Assembly: GCA_903858875.1 (NCBI GenBank)
Contig: CAIOKP010000173.1
Coordinates: 1-53,464 of the forward strand
DNA from: an uncultured Sphingomonadales bacterium
GTDB lineage: Bacteria > Pseudomonadota > Alphaproteobacteria > Sphingomonadales > Sphingomonadaceae
Length of the DNA stretch: 53,464 nt
Reading direction: 5' to 3'
This document shows positions 20,145 to 28,516 of the stretch, in pieces. How positions within the stretch are numbered: the first letter of the stretch is position 1; the number at the start of each line of letters is the position of its first letter. The position numbers were made by a program, and so were the translations under genes. Below the pieces are notes generated by a model. The model was given only the letters and a program-made list of their open reading frames with translations. It was not told the origin of the DNA and made no database searches.

Positions 20145-20229
20145 GCCAACACCTTTTAAGGACGGATTTGTTCGCCCGACCCTACATGTACCAATTAGCC
20201 CAGAAATCTAACGCTCCGGTAAGGTGCTT

Positions 20230-20258
20230 ATTCTATCGGAGCGCAACGACTTGTGCAA
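20230..20258 (-). promoter_or_regulatory. Predicted ihfB promoter
   Basis: On the minus strand TTGCAC (20253-20258) and TAGAAT (20230-20235) are separated by exactly 17 bases, close to the TTGACA/TATAAT consensus and well placed 85-90 bases before the ihfB start. An inverted repeat GCTCCG (20213-20218) / CGGAGC (20237-20242) brackets the -10 box and could be an operator or a leader hairpin. No experimental support. Confidence 0.5.
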
Positions 20259-20304
20259 TGCCGCTCTACAAGGCGTCAGCAAGGCGCTGACATTAGGGGA
20301 ATTA

Positions 20305-20664
20305 CTAGGATCGAACAAGCATTGCGGCACCATCCAACAGTTCATCGGTGGTGATGCCCAACCGGCAGATTTTTTCGCGGACGGCGGGCCATTCTTTTTC
20401 AAGAAACTGTCGTTTTTCTGTTGTCAGCAACCGTGCTGTCGCACCCTTGGCCACGATCATGCCGACGCCGCGCTGCACCTCGACCAAGCCGTCGAGTTGG
20501 AATTGTTGATAGGCCTTGGCCACCGTCAGAGGATTGGCCCCCTGTTCGGTCGCCAGATTGCGTACCGACGGCAACATCGCGCCATCGGGATAGGTGCCAT
20601 CGATGATCGCTGCGGCAATCATGTCGCGCAGCTTTAAATACACAGGGCGGGTGGCGTTAGGCAT
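20305..20664 (-). CDS. GntR family transcriptional regulator, YtrA-type
   Basis: 119 residues: an N-terminal winged helix-turn-helix and only a short C-terminal helical tail, the layout of the YtrA subfamily of GntR regulators. The DNA-binding region is PVYLKLRDMIAAAIIDGTYPDGAMLPSVRNLATEQGANPLTVAKAYQQF (about residues 7-55), containing the family signature LPSVRxLAxxxGxNPxTVxKAY and ending with a wing EVQRGVGMIV. YtrA proteins usually repress an adjacent ABC transporter. Here no ABC gene is adjacent; the nearest neighbour is a divergent POT peptide transporter starting 134 bases away, a possible target. The stop lies 160 bases before the ihfB start on the same strand. Confidence 0.88.
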   Translation of the reverse strand: MPNATRPVYLKLRDMIAAAIIDGTYPDGAMLPSVRNLATEQGANPLTVAKAYQQFQLDGLVEVQRGVGMIVAKGATARLLTTEKRQFLEKEWPAVREKICRLGITTDELLDGAAMLVRS

Positions 20665-20798
20665 GGTGCCTCAGTGCCATAATACAGCGCAGCGGACAAG
20701 TCTGCGAAAACCCGCAAGCGGTGCGTTATCGCCCAGCAACCACCGCCCAGCGCAAATGTCTGCTTTTCTTCCGCCAAGGCCACGCTAACGTGTGCGCC

Positions 20799-22583
20799 AT
20801 GACGCAATCTTCTTCTGCAAACGCCACCGCCAGCTGGTTCGGTCACCCCCGCCCCCTGTCGCGCCTGTTCACTATCGAGATGTGGGAGCGGTTTGGCTTC
20901 TACGGCATGCGCGCCTTGCTGATGCTGTATCTCACCAAGCATTTCGTGCTGGGCGATCATGCGTCCGCGGGGATCTATGGCGGTTATACCGCGCTGGTGT
21001 ACCTGACGCCGCTGATTGGCGGGCTGGTGGCGGACCAATATCTGGGGTCCAAGCGGTCGGTGCGGTTTGGCTCGCTGTTAATGGCGGCGGGCTATTTCAC
21101 GCTGGCGTTCGGTGGTCAGCCATCGCAGGCCTGGGCTGAATTTGACGGTACGCGCCACGACATCACCATCACCCATTTCCGCGATCGCCCGACCAGCGCC
21201 GCCGACGAACAACGCGTCGTGATCGACCACGGCCAACCTTTGGTCATCAAGGGGCGCGAGGATGGCAGCATCGACCTGATTGCCGCCGATGGCCATGTCG
21301 CCCGACAATTGCCCAAAGGCGCGCTGAACGAGGGCAGCGACAAGAGCCCGACGATGATCGCGGTGTTGTTGCTGGCATTGTCGACCATCGCAGTGGGCAA
21401 TGGATTTTTCAAACCGAACATCTCGACGATGGTCGGCGCGCTCTATGCGCAAGGGGACAAGCGGCGCGATGCCGGGTTCACCATCTTTTACATGGGCATC
21501 AATCTGGGCTCGATCATCGGCCAGATTGCTTGTCCGATTCTGGCCGATCTGGTCGGCTGGTGGGCGGGTTTCAGCGCGGCGGGCGCGATGATGCTGGTCA
21601 GCTGGGTGCTGGTCACGTTTGATGGCGGGCGGTTGGCCGGCTTTGGCGAGACGCCGGCCAGCGCGCTGGCCGATGGCAAGTCCGACCGCGCACTGTTGAT
21701 CTATGCCGCGACGATCCTGTCGATCCCGCTGTTCTTCGTGCTGTTTTCCAATCTGATGCACGCGACAGAGCCTGCGCCGGGCAGCGGGATCATCGGCTAT
21801 CTCACCTCGCTGCCGATGATGGGCAAGCTGTTGACCGGCGCTTTTGCGCTGGGTGTGCCGGCAATCCTGATCTGGTCGTGGCGCAACGGCAGCCGGGTCG
21901 AGTTCCAGATGATGCTGGCCGCGATGGTGCTGATCACCTTCAACACCGTGTTCTGGAGCTTGTTCGAACAGGCCGGGTCCTCGCTCACCCTGTTTGCCGA
22001 CCGCAATACCGACCGTTCCGTGTTTGGCCTATTCACCCTGTCGGCGCCGCAAGTGCAGAATTTCAATTCGATCTCGATTGTCACGCTGGCGCCGGTAATG
22101 GGGGCGCTATGGGCGTGGATGGCGCGGCGCAATATCGAGCCGTCGATTCCGGTGAAATTCAGCCTTGGGCTGATCGGCGTGGGCGCGGGGTTCCTGCTGC
22201 TGGTGCTGGGCGCGCGGTTTGCCGGGCCGGATGCCCAGGTGGGGCTGGGCTGGATCGTGGGCCTGTATGTCATCCATTCGGTGGCGGAATTGTGCATCTC
22301 GCCGGTCGGCCTGTCGATGATTACCAAGCTGTCGATCGCCCGCATCGTCGGCTTGATGATGGGCGTGTGGTTCCTGTCGATGGCGATGGGTGAATATGTC
22401 GCGGGCATGGTCGCGCAAATCGCCACGGTGAACACCGTCGCAGGCCAAGTTACCAATCTGAAGCTCAGCCTCGATACCTATGTTTCGGTATTCACCCGGA
22501 TCGGCATAGCGGCGATGATCGTCGGGGTGATTCTGCTGGTGCTGGCGCGGCCGTTGCGGCGGTTAATGCACGGGGTCACCTGA
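20799..22583 (+). CDS. POT family proton-dependent oligopeptide transporter
   Basis: 594 residues, twelve or more membrane helices. The proton-coupling motif of the POT/PTR family is present at the start of helix 1 as E27-MW-E30-R31-F32 followed by GFYGMRALLMLYL. Helix 2 (YTALVYLTPLIGGLVADQYLG) and the segment NGFFKPNISTMVG are also family signatures. It imports di- and tripeptides with protons. A soluble stretch of about 75 residues (roughly 107-180, from SQAWAEFDG to NEGSDKSP), not part of the minimal POT fold, is inserted between early helices. ATG 20799 was chosen because the upstream in-frame residues are basic and unrelated. It is divergent from the GntR gene and followed after 18 bases by the nnrU-like gene, so the two may be cotranscribed. 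Confidence 0.9.
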   Translation: MTQSSSANATASWFGHPRPLSRLFTIEMWERFGFYGMRALLMLYLTKHFVLGDHASAGIYGGYTALVYLTPLIGGLVADQYLGSKRSVRFGSLLMAAGYFTLAFGGQPSQAWAEFDGTRHDITITHFRDRPTSAADEQRVVIDHGQPLVIKGREDGSIDLIAADGHVARQLPKGALNEGSDKSPTMIAVLLLALSTIAVGNGFFKPNISTMVGALYAQGDKRRDAGFTIFYMGINLGSIIGQIACPILADLVGWWAGFSAAGAMMLVSWVLVTFDGGRLAGFGETPASALADGKSDRALLIYAATILSIPLFFVLFSNLMHATEPAPGSGIIGYLTSLPMMGKLLTGAFALGVPAILIWSWRNGSRVEFQMMLAAMVLITFNTVFWSLFEQAGSSLTLFADRNTDRSVFGLFTLSAPQVQNFNSISIVTLAPVMGALWAWMARRNIEPSIPVKFSLGLIGVGAGFLLLVLGARFAGPDAQVGLGWIVGLYVIHSVAELCISPVGLSMITKLSIARIVGLMMGVWFLSMAMGEYVAGMVAQIATVNTVAGQVTNLKLSLDTYVSVFTRIGIAAMIVGVILLVLARPLRRLMHGVT

Positions 22584-22601
22584 TCCTGCGTTTTTGAAGG
22601 A

Positions 22602-23294
22602 ATGAATATGGATCACGCCTTTCTGTTCCTGATCGCGGGCGCGGTGGCCTTTATCGGCAGTCATTTTGTGCTGTCCCACCCGTTGCGTGCGCCGCTGGTC
22701 CGGATATTGGGCGAACAGGGCTTCATGGGCGCCTATACGGTGGTCAGCTTTGCGACGCTGGGCTGGACGATCTGGGCCTTTCGCGCGGTCGGGCCGGGGG
22801 CGATGCCGCTATGGGATGGTACTGGCACGGTGCCGTGGGGGATCGCCAGCGGGCTGACGCTGATTGGCCTGACGCTGTTGCTCGGCTCGCTGCATGGCAA
22901 TCCGGCGCTGCCACAGATGTCGGATGCAAAGATCACCGCCGCGCGCGCCAGTGGTGTGTTTGCCGTCACGCGGCACCCGATGATGTGGGGCATCGCGATC
23001 TGGGCCATGGCGCATGTGATCGTGGCGCCGACCCCGCGCGTGCTGGTGCTGATGGCGGCGATGATCGCGCTGGCGCTGGTCGGCGCGCGTTTGCAGGACC
23101 GCAAAAAGGCGGCAACCTTGGGCACATCATGGGTCGACTGGTCGGCAAGGACCCATTATTGGCCGCAAATCGCCGCGTTGGGTGGGATCAGGCCAACGCT
23201 GTGGGCGGTGGCAGTGCTGGTCTGGCTGGCGGCGACCTATGGCCATATCCATGCGGCGCATGTCTATGCCGGGGTATGGCGCTGGGTAATGTGA
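22602..23294 (+). CDS. NnrU family membrane protein
   Basis: 230 residues with six or seven membrane helices. Recognised from the family pattern SHFVLSHPLRAPLVRILGEQGFMGAYTVVSF near the N-terminus and the mid-protein VFAVTRHPMMWGIAIWAMAHV. The latter, with its Arg-His-Pro-(X)-Met/Leu, is shared by NnrU and related isoprenylcysteine-methyltransferase-like membrane enzymes. NnrU is linked to nitrite/nitric oxide metabolism in some bacteria, but its biochemical role is not settled, and no denitrification gene is near here. A Shine-Dalgarno AAGGA (22595-22599) lies before the start; ATG 22608 is an alternative. It probably shares a transcript with the POT gene and ends two bases from the stop of the convergent regulator gene. 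Confidence 0.82.
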   Translation: MNMDHAFLFLIAGAVAFIGSHFVLSHPLRAPLVRILGEQGFMGAYTVVSFATLGWTIWAFRAVGPGAMPLWDGTGTVPWGIASGLTLIGLTLLLGSLHGNPALPQMSDAKITAARASGVFAVTRHPMMWGIAIWAMAHVIVAPTPRVLVLMAAMIALALVGARLQDRKKAATLGTSWVDWSARTHYWPQIAALGGIRPTLWAVAVLVWLAATYGHIHAAHVYAGVWRWVM

Positions 23295-23296
23295 CC

Positions 23297-23755
23297 TCAG
23301 CTACATTCCGCGCACATGCCGCGCAATTCCACCACAGGGCGCACATCGGCAAAGCCCGCCCCCCGCGCCGCCGCGACCAAGGCGCCGGTCAGGCGGTCGT
23401 CGTCGATATGCACCGCGCGGCCACACCCGTCACAAATCAGGAAAATGCAATCGTGCCGGCATCCCGGATGCGGGTTGGCGATATAGGCGTTGGCGCTTTC
23501 GACCCGGCGCGCCAGGTTGGTGCGCACGAACAGGTCGAGAATGCGATAGACGCTGTTGGCCGCCACGCGCTTGTCGCGGGCCCGCGATACAGCCTCGGCA
23601 ATGTCATAAGCGCTGGTGGGGCGCGCCTGTTTGGCCAGAGCCGCGAACACGTCGCCGCGCATCTCGGTCCATTGCTCGCCCGCGGTCTCCAACGCATCGC
23701 GCGCCGCCTGAACCAGCCCGACGCCCGATAATTCATGATGATGGTGCACACGCAT
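23297..23755 (-). CDS. Fur family transcriptional regulator, Zur-like
   Basis: 152 residues from ATG 23755. The N-terminal winged helix (residues ~15-85) has the Fur-type SVYRILDLFVRTNLARRVES recognition/wing region. The C-terminal dimerisation domain has CxxC at 108/111 (ICDGCGRAV) and a second CxxC at 148/151 (MCAECS), the structural zinc site, plus C99, H101 and C103. The lack of the Fur iron-type HHHxH centre in the usual place and the overall size fit Zur (zinc uptake repressor) better than Fur or PerR. The His-rich start MRVHHHHELSG is notable. The frame is open to 23914, but that overlaps msrA and is rejected. No zinc transporter operon is adjacent; the CDF gene at 35.6 kb is a possible but unproven target. 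Confidence 0.82.
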   Translation of the reverse strand: MRVHHHHELSGVGLVQAARDALETAGEQWTEMRGDVFAALAKQARPTSAYDIAEAVSRARDKRVAANSVYRILDLFVRTNLARRVESANAYIANPHPGCRHDCIFLICDGCGRAVHIDDDRLTGALVAAARGAGFADVRPVVELRGMCAECS

Positions 23756-23774
23756 CCCCACCCTATAGCCGGGA

Positions 23775-24458
23775 TCAGTTGCGGGTGAAATCGGGCTTGT
23801 AGAGTGTGGGGAACTGGCGCTGTAACGCGGCGACCTTGGGCGCATCCCAATAGGCGATGTAGGGGTGCGTCGGATGGCGCGCCATAAAGTCCTGATGATA
23901 CTTCTCGGCCGCATAGAACGTGCGATACGGCTCGATCCTGGTCGCGATCTTTTGGTGCCATAGGCCCGATGCCGCCAATTGCGTCAGATAGGCGGCGGCC
24001 ACCCGCCGCTGTTCTTCATTCATCGGCACCAGTGCGCTGCGATATTGCGGGCCGACATCTGGGCCTTGGCGATCCCGCTCGGTCGGGTCGATCACGACGG
24101 AAAAGAATATGCGCAACAATTGGTCATAGCGCACCACGGCCGGGTCATAGGTCACCCGCACCGCTTCGGCATGGCCAGTCCCCCCGGTCGACACCATGTC
24201 ATACATCGCCGTGCCGGAATTGCCGCCATGATAGCCATTGACCGCGCTGGTCACGCCTTTGACATGGGAAAACACCGCCTCGACACCCCAAAAGCAGCCG
24301 CCAGCAAAGATCGCCTGTTTTGCGCCCGTCGGTTCATGCGCCGCGGCAATGGCCACGGGCGCATCGACCGTCGTCTCTGCCGACGCGGCCGTCGCGGAAT
24401 TTTGACATGCCGCCAACAGCGCCAAGGGGAACAACAAGGCGGCCCGGGTCACCGCCAC
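23775..24458 (-). CDS. msrA: Lipoprotein peptide-methionine (S)-S-oxide reductase
   Basis: 227 residues from GTG 24458. The N-terminus ends in the lipobox LLAAC (Cys18), so the mature enzyme should be lipid-anchored in the periplasm. The catalytic motif GGCFWGVE has its cysteine at residue 55. GYHGGNSGTAMYDMVSTGGTGHAEAVRVTYDP and the later EPYRTFYAAEKYHQDF are MsrA signatures. It repairs the S form of methionine sulfoxide, complementing the Tat-exported MsrB at 10.1 kb. The frame is open to a TTG at 24503, but the GTG four bases after the stop of the upstream small gene gives a normal-length signal peptide and tight spacing. The two genes are therefore probably an operon. No cysteines for electron transfer beyond the core were examined. 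Confidence 0.92.
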   Translation of the reverse strand: MAVTRAALLFPLALLAACQNSATAASAETTVDAPVAIAAAHEPTGAKQAIFAGGCFWGVEAVFSHVKGVTSAVNGYHGGNSGTAMYDMVSTGGTGHAEAVRVTYDPAVVRYDQLLRIFFSVVIDPTERDRQGPDVGPQYRSALVPMNEEQRRVAAAYLTQLAASGLWHQKIATRIEPYRTFYAAEKYHQDFMARHPTHPYIAYWDAPKVAALQRQFPTLYKPDFTRN

Positions 24459-24462
24459 CGGC

Positions 24463-24615
24463 TTACTTGCCCGGGACCGGCGCGGCGGTCGCGGCGGGGA
24501 CAACGCTGCCCTCGCCCGTCAACAGGCCACAACCCAGCACCAGCGAGAGGATAATGCCCCCCAGCGCAAAACCGATAGCAAAGGAGCGGAACAGATCCGC
24601 CTTGAACAAGCCCAT
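24463..24615 (-). CDS. Small single-pass membrane protein, 50 residues
   Basis: 50 residues from ATG 24615: a short amphipathic start (MGLFKADLFRSFAIGF), one hydrophobic helix (ALGGIILSLVLGCGLLTG) and an Ala-Pro-rich tail ending in Lys. Function is not recognised. Its stop is four bases from the msrA start, so it is probably cotranscribed with msrA and could be a small partner or simply a leader ORF. The frame is open to 24657, but the residues upstream of Met 15 (rich in Arg, Pro, Cys) look non-coding. The codon usage agrees with the neighbouring genes. It is too short for a family assignment by eye. Confidence 0.6.
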   Translation of the reverse strand: MGLFKADLFRSFAIGFALGGIILSLVLGCGLLTGEGSVVPAATAAPVPGK

Positions 24616-24755
24616 GCGCAAACAACATCCCGAACGGGGGTGGGGAACACTACGCATACCAGATGGGGCTTGCGAGATTTATGTCCAGTGAACGGACATC
24701 TGCGCACAGACCACGAGGCGACCAACCGAGGTTGGCCTGCGACGAAAGGCGTTGG

Positions 24756-24787
24756 GGCGGCGGGGGCGCTGCGCCCCCACCGCCGCC
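24756..24787 (-). terminator. GC-rich hairpin after purH
   Basis: Two nested stems, GGCGGC/GCCGCC outside and GGGGGC/GCCCCC inside with a five-base loop and a three-base bulge, begin five bases past the purH stop. The stem is very strong, but no T-tract follows on the minus strand, so it may be factor-assisted or only protect the 3' end. Confidence 0.45.
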
Positions 24788-24792
24788 CGCTA

Positions 24793-26367
24793 TCAATGGC
24801 GGAAGTGGCGCATCCCGGTGAACACCATCGCAAGGTTCGCCGCGTTGGCGGCGGCGATCACCTCGTCATCGCGCATCGAACCGCCCGGCTGGATCACCAT
24901 GGTCGCGCCCGCCTCCGCTGCGGCCAGCAGGCCATCGGCGAAGGGGAAGAACGCATCCGACGCCACGGCGCTGCCCATGGTGTGGGGCGCGGCAAAGCCA
25001 TGCGTTTGCGCAGCCTCTGCGGCCTTGGCAGCGGCGATGCGGCTCGAATCGCGGCGGTTCATTTGGCCCGCGCCAATGCCTGCCGTCACGCCATTCTTGG
25101 CATAGACGATGGCGTTGGACTTCACGTGCTTCGCCACGGTCCAGGCAAACAGCGCATCTTCCAGTTCCTGTGCGGTCGGCTGACGCGTGGTCACGACCTT
25201 CAAGTCATCGCGCGTAATCGAACCATTGTCGCGCGTCTGCACCAAGACGCCACCTGCGATGATCTTCGTGGTCAGGCCACCACGCTTGGGGTCGGGCAAG
25301 GCGCCGGTCAGCAACAGACGCAGGTTCTTCTTCTTGGCAAACACCGCGCGGGCCGCATCATCGGCATCAGGGGCGCAGACGACTTCGGTAAAGATGCCGC
25401 TGATCGCCTCGGCCGTTGGGCCGTCCAGCGGGCGGTTCACCGCGATAATGCCGCCAAAGGCCGACACCGAATCGCACTTCAACGCCGCCTCATACGCCTC
25501 GACCAGCGTGGCGCCGGTGGCCACGCCGCAAGGGTTGGCATGCTTGACGATCACCACGGTCGGCGGACCATCGCGGAATTCTGCGACCAGTTCGAGCGCG
25601 GCATCGGCGTCGTTGTAATTGTTGTAGGACAGTTCCTTGCCCTGAATCTGTTGCGCGCCGGCAATGCCCTGAATATGCGGGCCATTGGGCAGGTACAGCG
25701 CCGCCTTTTGATGCGGATTTTCGCCATAACGCAACTCGGTCACCAAGGTCGTGCCCATTACGCGCGTCGGCGCAAAAGTGTGGCCCTGATCGACAGTCGC
25801 GAACCACTGGCTGATGGCGGCGTCATAGCCGGCGGTGAGCGCATAGGCCTTGGCGGCAAATGTCCGGCGCTGCGCCAGCGTGGTTTCACCAGAGGCCACG
25901 GCGGCGTAATCGGCCGGATCGGTCACAATGGCGACGAATTCGTGATTCTTGGCCGCCGAACGCACCATCGACGGGCCACCGATGTCGATATTCTCGATGA
26001 CTTCGTCGCGCGTGCCACCCTTGGCGACGGTCTGGACGAACGGATAGAGGTTCACCACCACCAGATCGATCGCGCCGATCTCATGCTCGTTCATCGACGC
26101 CACATGCTCGGCATTGTCGCGCACTGCCAACAGGCCGCCATGCACCTTGGGGTGCAAAGTCTTGACCCGGCCATCCATCATTTCGGGAAAACCGGTCAGC
26201 TCGCTGATGTCCTTCACCGCCAAGCCCGCCTCGCGCAGCGCCTTGGCCGTGCCGCCGGTCGAAACCAGCTCCACACCCTTTGCCGCCAAGGCTTTACCCA
26301 GATCGACCAAGCCGGTCTTGTCGGAAACGGAAAGCAGGGCGCGACGGATCGTGACGATATCGGTCAT
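24793..26367 (-). CDS. purH: Bifunctional AICAR formyltransferase / IMP cyclohydrolase
   Basis: 524 residues, the standard PurH length. It catalyses the last two steps of de novo IMP synthesis: formylation of AICAR with 10-formyl-THF and ring closure. The N-terminal MGS-like cyclohydrolase domain starts [23 protein letters not shown] and contains [12 protein letters not shown] and [15 protein letters not shown]. The AICARFT domain has the [14 protein letters not shown] motif, [11 protein letters not shown], and the C-terminal [10 protein letters not shown] and [16 protein letters not shown] 26367 is the only reasonable start, with AGAGAG upstream. It follows the heparinase-like and rpe genes on the same strand, but a hairpin separates it from them, so it may have its own promoter in the 208-base gap. 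Confidence 0.97.
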   Translation of the reverse strand: MTDIVTIRRALLSVSDKTGLVDLGKALAAKGVELVSTGGTAKALREAGLAVKDISELTGFPEMMDGRVKTLHPKVHGGLLAVRDNAEHVASMNEHEIGAIDLVVVNLYPFVQTVAKGGTRDEVIENIDIGGPSMVRSAAKNHEFVAIVTDPADYAAVASGETTLAQRRTFAAKAYALTAGYDAAISQWFATVDQGHTFAPTRVMGTTLVTELRYGENPHQKAALYLPNGPHIQGIAGAQQIQGKELSYNNYNDADAALELVAEFRDGPPTVVIVKHANPCGVATGATLVEAYEAALKCDSVSAFGGIIAVNRPLDGPTAEAISGIFTEVVCAPDADDAARAVFAKKKNLRLLLTGALPDPKRGGLTTKIIAGGVLVQTRDNGSITRDDLKVVTTRQPTAQELEDALFAWTVAKHVKSNAIVYAKNGVTAGIGAGQMNRRDSSRIAAAKAAEAAQTHGFAAPHTMGSAVASDAFFPFADGLLAAAEAGATMVIQPGGSMRDDEVIAAANAANLAMVFTGMRHFRH

Positions 26368-26549
26368 GGCTGGAATCTCTCTTCAGCTAGCGCGAATGGG
26401 GTGTGGCCGGATGGCCATTTGGCGCTTCCCATACGGATTTTGGGCGTTTTGGGAAGGGTGGTGTGGGATTTTAGGAGGGAAAGACGCGGACGCCATTGCC
26501 CCCACGCCCCCGGTAATGGCAAAGTCGAGGGGCGATCAACCATAGCGCG

Positions 26550-26571
26550 AGGGGGCGACACATCGCCCCCT
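26550..26571 (-). terminator. Hairpin after the heparinase-like gene
   Basis: AGGGGGCG - 6-base loop (ACACAT) - CGCCCCCT, a perfect eight-pair stem four bases past the TGA of the heparinase-like gene on the minus strand. There is no T-run after it. Its placement suggests a terminator separating that gene from purH. Confidence 0.5.
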
Positions 26572-26575
26572 GCAT

Positions 26576-28513
26576 TCACCCCATCTTCTTCAAAACCCAA
26601 GCGAAATTGCCACCGCCGCGCGATACCATGCCCTGTATCACCAACTGATGCACCGGCACTGGACGACCTTGCCCATCGGCCCAGATCGATTCCTCGACGG
26701 TCACTTCACCACTGCCGCTACGGAACTGCCAATAACTGCCATCGGGCAACGCCATGCCGATGCCCTGCCCATCTTCGGACCGCCCCACTTCGATGCCCGG
26801 GCCGAGGTGGAAACGGATGGCAAAGCTGACCATGCCGCGCTTGCCCTTGCGGCTAGCCGGCACGAGCAGATCTTCGCCGCGCAGTTCGGTGCCATCGTCG
26901 CGCAGGATCAGGATGCGGCGATGCACCAAACCATAGCGCGCGGCATAGCCGTCATGGCTCGCCTCCAGCCGAGTCGCGCCCCATGCCTTGCCGCCCGCCG
27001 TGCTGCGGTCGCCCTCGATAGTGCGGCGGTCGATCTCGACCTCCGCCACGCCGGTGCCCAGTCCGCCATTGATCAACACCGCCGTCGAATTCACATCGTC
27101 CAGCACCAGCGACGAATGCGCCGCCGTGGCCCGCAAGCCCTGTTCCAGCCGCACCGGCATCAGGCCGCCCGCCGCCGCGCCGCCGCCGCAATTGACGATC
27201 ACCCGCTGCCCCTCATGGCTAAATTCAAATGCCAGCGTCGAGGCGCAACCGTTGCGCGCATGTTTCGCCAACGGCGGGGGGGCGGCATCAAATTGCAGCA
27301 CGCTCTTGGCGGCCATCACGCGTTGGTACCCCCATTGCCGGACATCGCGCAGCGGGCGTGTCCGCACGCCACTGGCCGCGACGAGCGCGGAAACATCGGC
27401 CGCCGAGACCGCCCACCCGCCTTGCCAACAACCGAGCGAGCCATCGCCATGGGTCAACGCCAGCAAGGGCGGCACCATCAACGACAGGATCGATTCGAGC
27501 GCCGGCGGCGGATCACGCCGCGTCGCACGATAGCAAGCGTTCAACTGCACCAGCAGGCTGATCGCCTCCATCTGGCCCAGCGGGCTGCGTGACATCAAAC
27601 CGCCATCATCGCCCAGCAATTCGCCCAGCGCCGAAATCAGGCCCGCCTCGCCATACAGGCGGCGCGGGCGGCCGTCGGGCAACAATAGTCCCGCCGCGAC
27701 AATCGCGCACCACCCGGCGACCTGCGCCAGCGTATCCTCGCCGCGCGGCACCTGCTTGTCCAACCACCGCGCCGTCTCGCCCATCGCGTCCAGCGTCTGG
27801 GTCCGCAACCCCTTGTCCGGGCCCGACATCAACAGCGGTGCATGCACCAGCCAGCCGAGCAATCGCGACCCGGCATTGGCGATTGTCCACGCCGCCCCCT
27901 TACCCGCGCGGGCCGGCGGGCGTGCATTGACCTGCAACCACCCCATCAAAATGCGTTCGGCCACCGGGGCGACCTGTTCGCGCGGGGCGCTGGCATCCAG
28001 ATCGGCCAGCCAGTGAAAGCCGTGGACCATCCGGTCGACCGGCGGGGCAAGCCGGCCCGCACCGCCAAAATCCACCTGCGCGATCGGAATTTTCAGCCCA
28101 TGGATCAGAAAATGCCCAGCCCGCAACGCGGTGCCCGCGACTTTGTCCCCGGCCAACGGGTTGGTCACCGTGGCGAGCAATTTGGGCTTGGCTGGCTTGC
28201 GGAATGGCGCGGTCAACATTTGGCCAGGCACACCCAAGCGATAGGCCAGCCGCATCATCCGCTCGCCCGTCCCCAGCGACGGCGCCCCAAAATCGGCCAA
28301 CGCCAGGGCGCGACCCGGCTCGACCACTTGGCTGACGCGGTCATCACTGGCCATGGGTTCCGTCGCCATGATGTCGGCGGGCTTTATTGTGGCATGGTCC
28401 ACTGTGACATCCTCACCGGCGCGAACGCCGTTCGCGGTCAACGGAATCGCCTGTTGCTTGCCCTGGCCCATCTGGTGGGCCGTGTTCGGAACAGCCGAGT
28501 CGACCTCGATCAT
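26576..28513 (-). CDS. Heparinase II/III-like protein
   Basis: 645 residues. An N-terminal (alpha/alpha) toroid-like region (about residues 70-390, with FLIHGLKIPIAQVDFGG and MVHGFHWLADLDA) is followed by a beta-sandwich half. The second half has ATAAHSSLVLDDVNSTAVL near residue 465, and AARYGLVHRRILILRDDGTELRGEDLL. The sequence TAAHSSLVLDD aligns with the His/Tyr region of heparinase II/III polysaccharide lyases. It probably cleaves or remodels an acidic polysaccharide; no signal peptide is visible, which is common for this group and leaves its location open. ATG 28513 is three bases after the rpe stop, so rpe and this gene form an operon; the arrangement rpe - hep - purH recurs in alphaproteobacteria to my knowledge. 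The first 50 residues look unstructured and the true start could be later. Confidence 0.8.
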   Translation of the reverse strand: MIEVDSAVPNTAHQMGQGKQQAIPLTANGVRAGEDVTVDHATIKPADIMATEPMASDDRVSQVVEPGRALALADFGAPSLGTGERMMRLAYRLGVPGQMLTAPFRKPAKPKLLATVTNPLAGDKVAGTALRAGHFLIHGLKIPIAQVDFGGAGRLAPPVDRMVHGFHWLADLDASAPREQVAPVAERILMGWLQVNARPPARAGKGAAWTIANAGSRLLGWLVHAPLLMSGPDKGLRTQTLDAMGETARWLDKQVPRGEDTLAQVAGWCAIVAAGLLLPDGRPRRLYGEAGLISALGELLGDDGGLMSRSPLGQMEAISLLVQLNACYRATRRDPPPALESILSLMVPPLLALTHGDGSLGCWQGGWAVSAADVSALVAASGVRTRPLRDVRQWGYQRVMAAKSVLQFDAAPPPLAKHARNGCASTLAFEFSHEGQRVIVNCGGGAAAGGLMPVRLEQGLRATAAHSSLVLDDVNSTAVLINGGLGTGVAEVEIDRRTIEGDRSTAGGKAWGATRLEASHDGYAARYGLVHRRILILRDDGTELRGEDLLVPASRKGKRGMVSFAIRFHLGPGIEVGRSEDGQGIGMALPDGSYWQFRSGSGEVTVEESIWADGQGRPVPVHQLVIQGMVSRGGGNFAWVLKKMG

Positions 28514-28516
28514 GGC

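Noticed and set aside
24640..26829. A 729-codon open frame on the plus strand
   Set aside because: It is the antisense of purH. High GC leaves long stop-free shadows; its protein is Arg/His/Gln-rich with no recognisable domain, while purH is certain.
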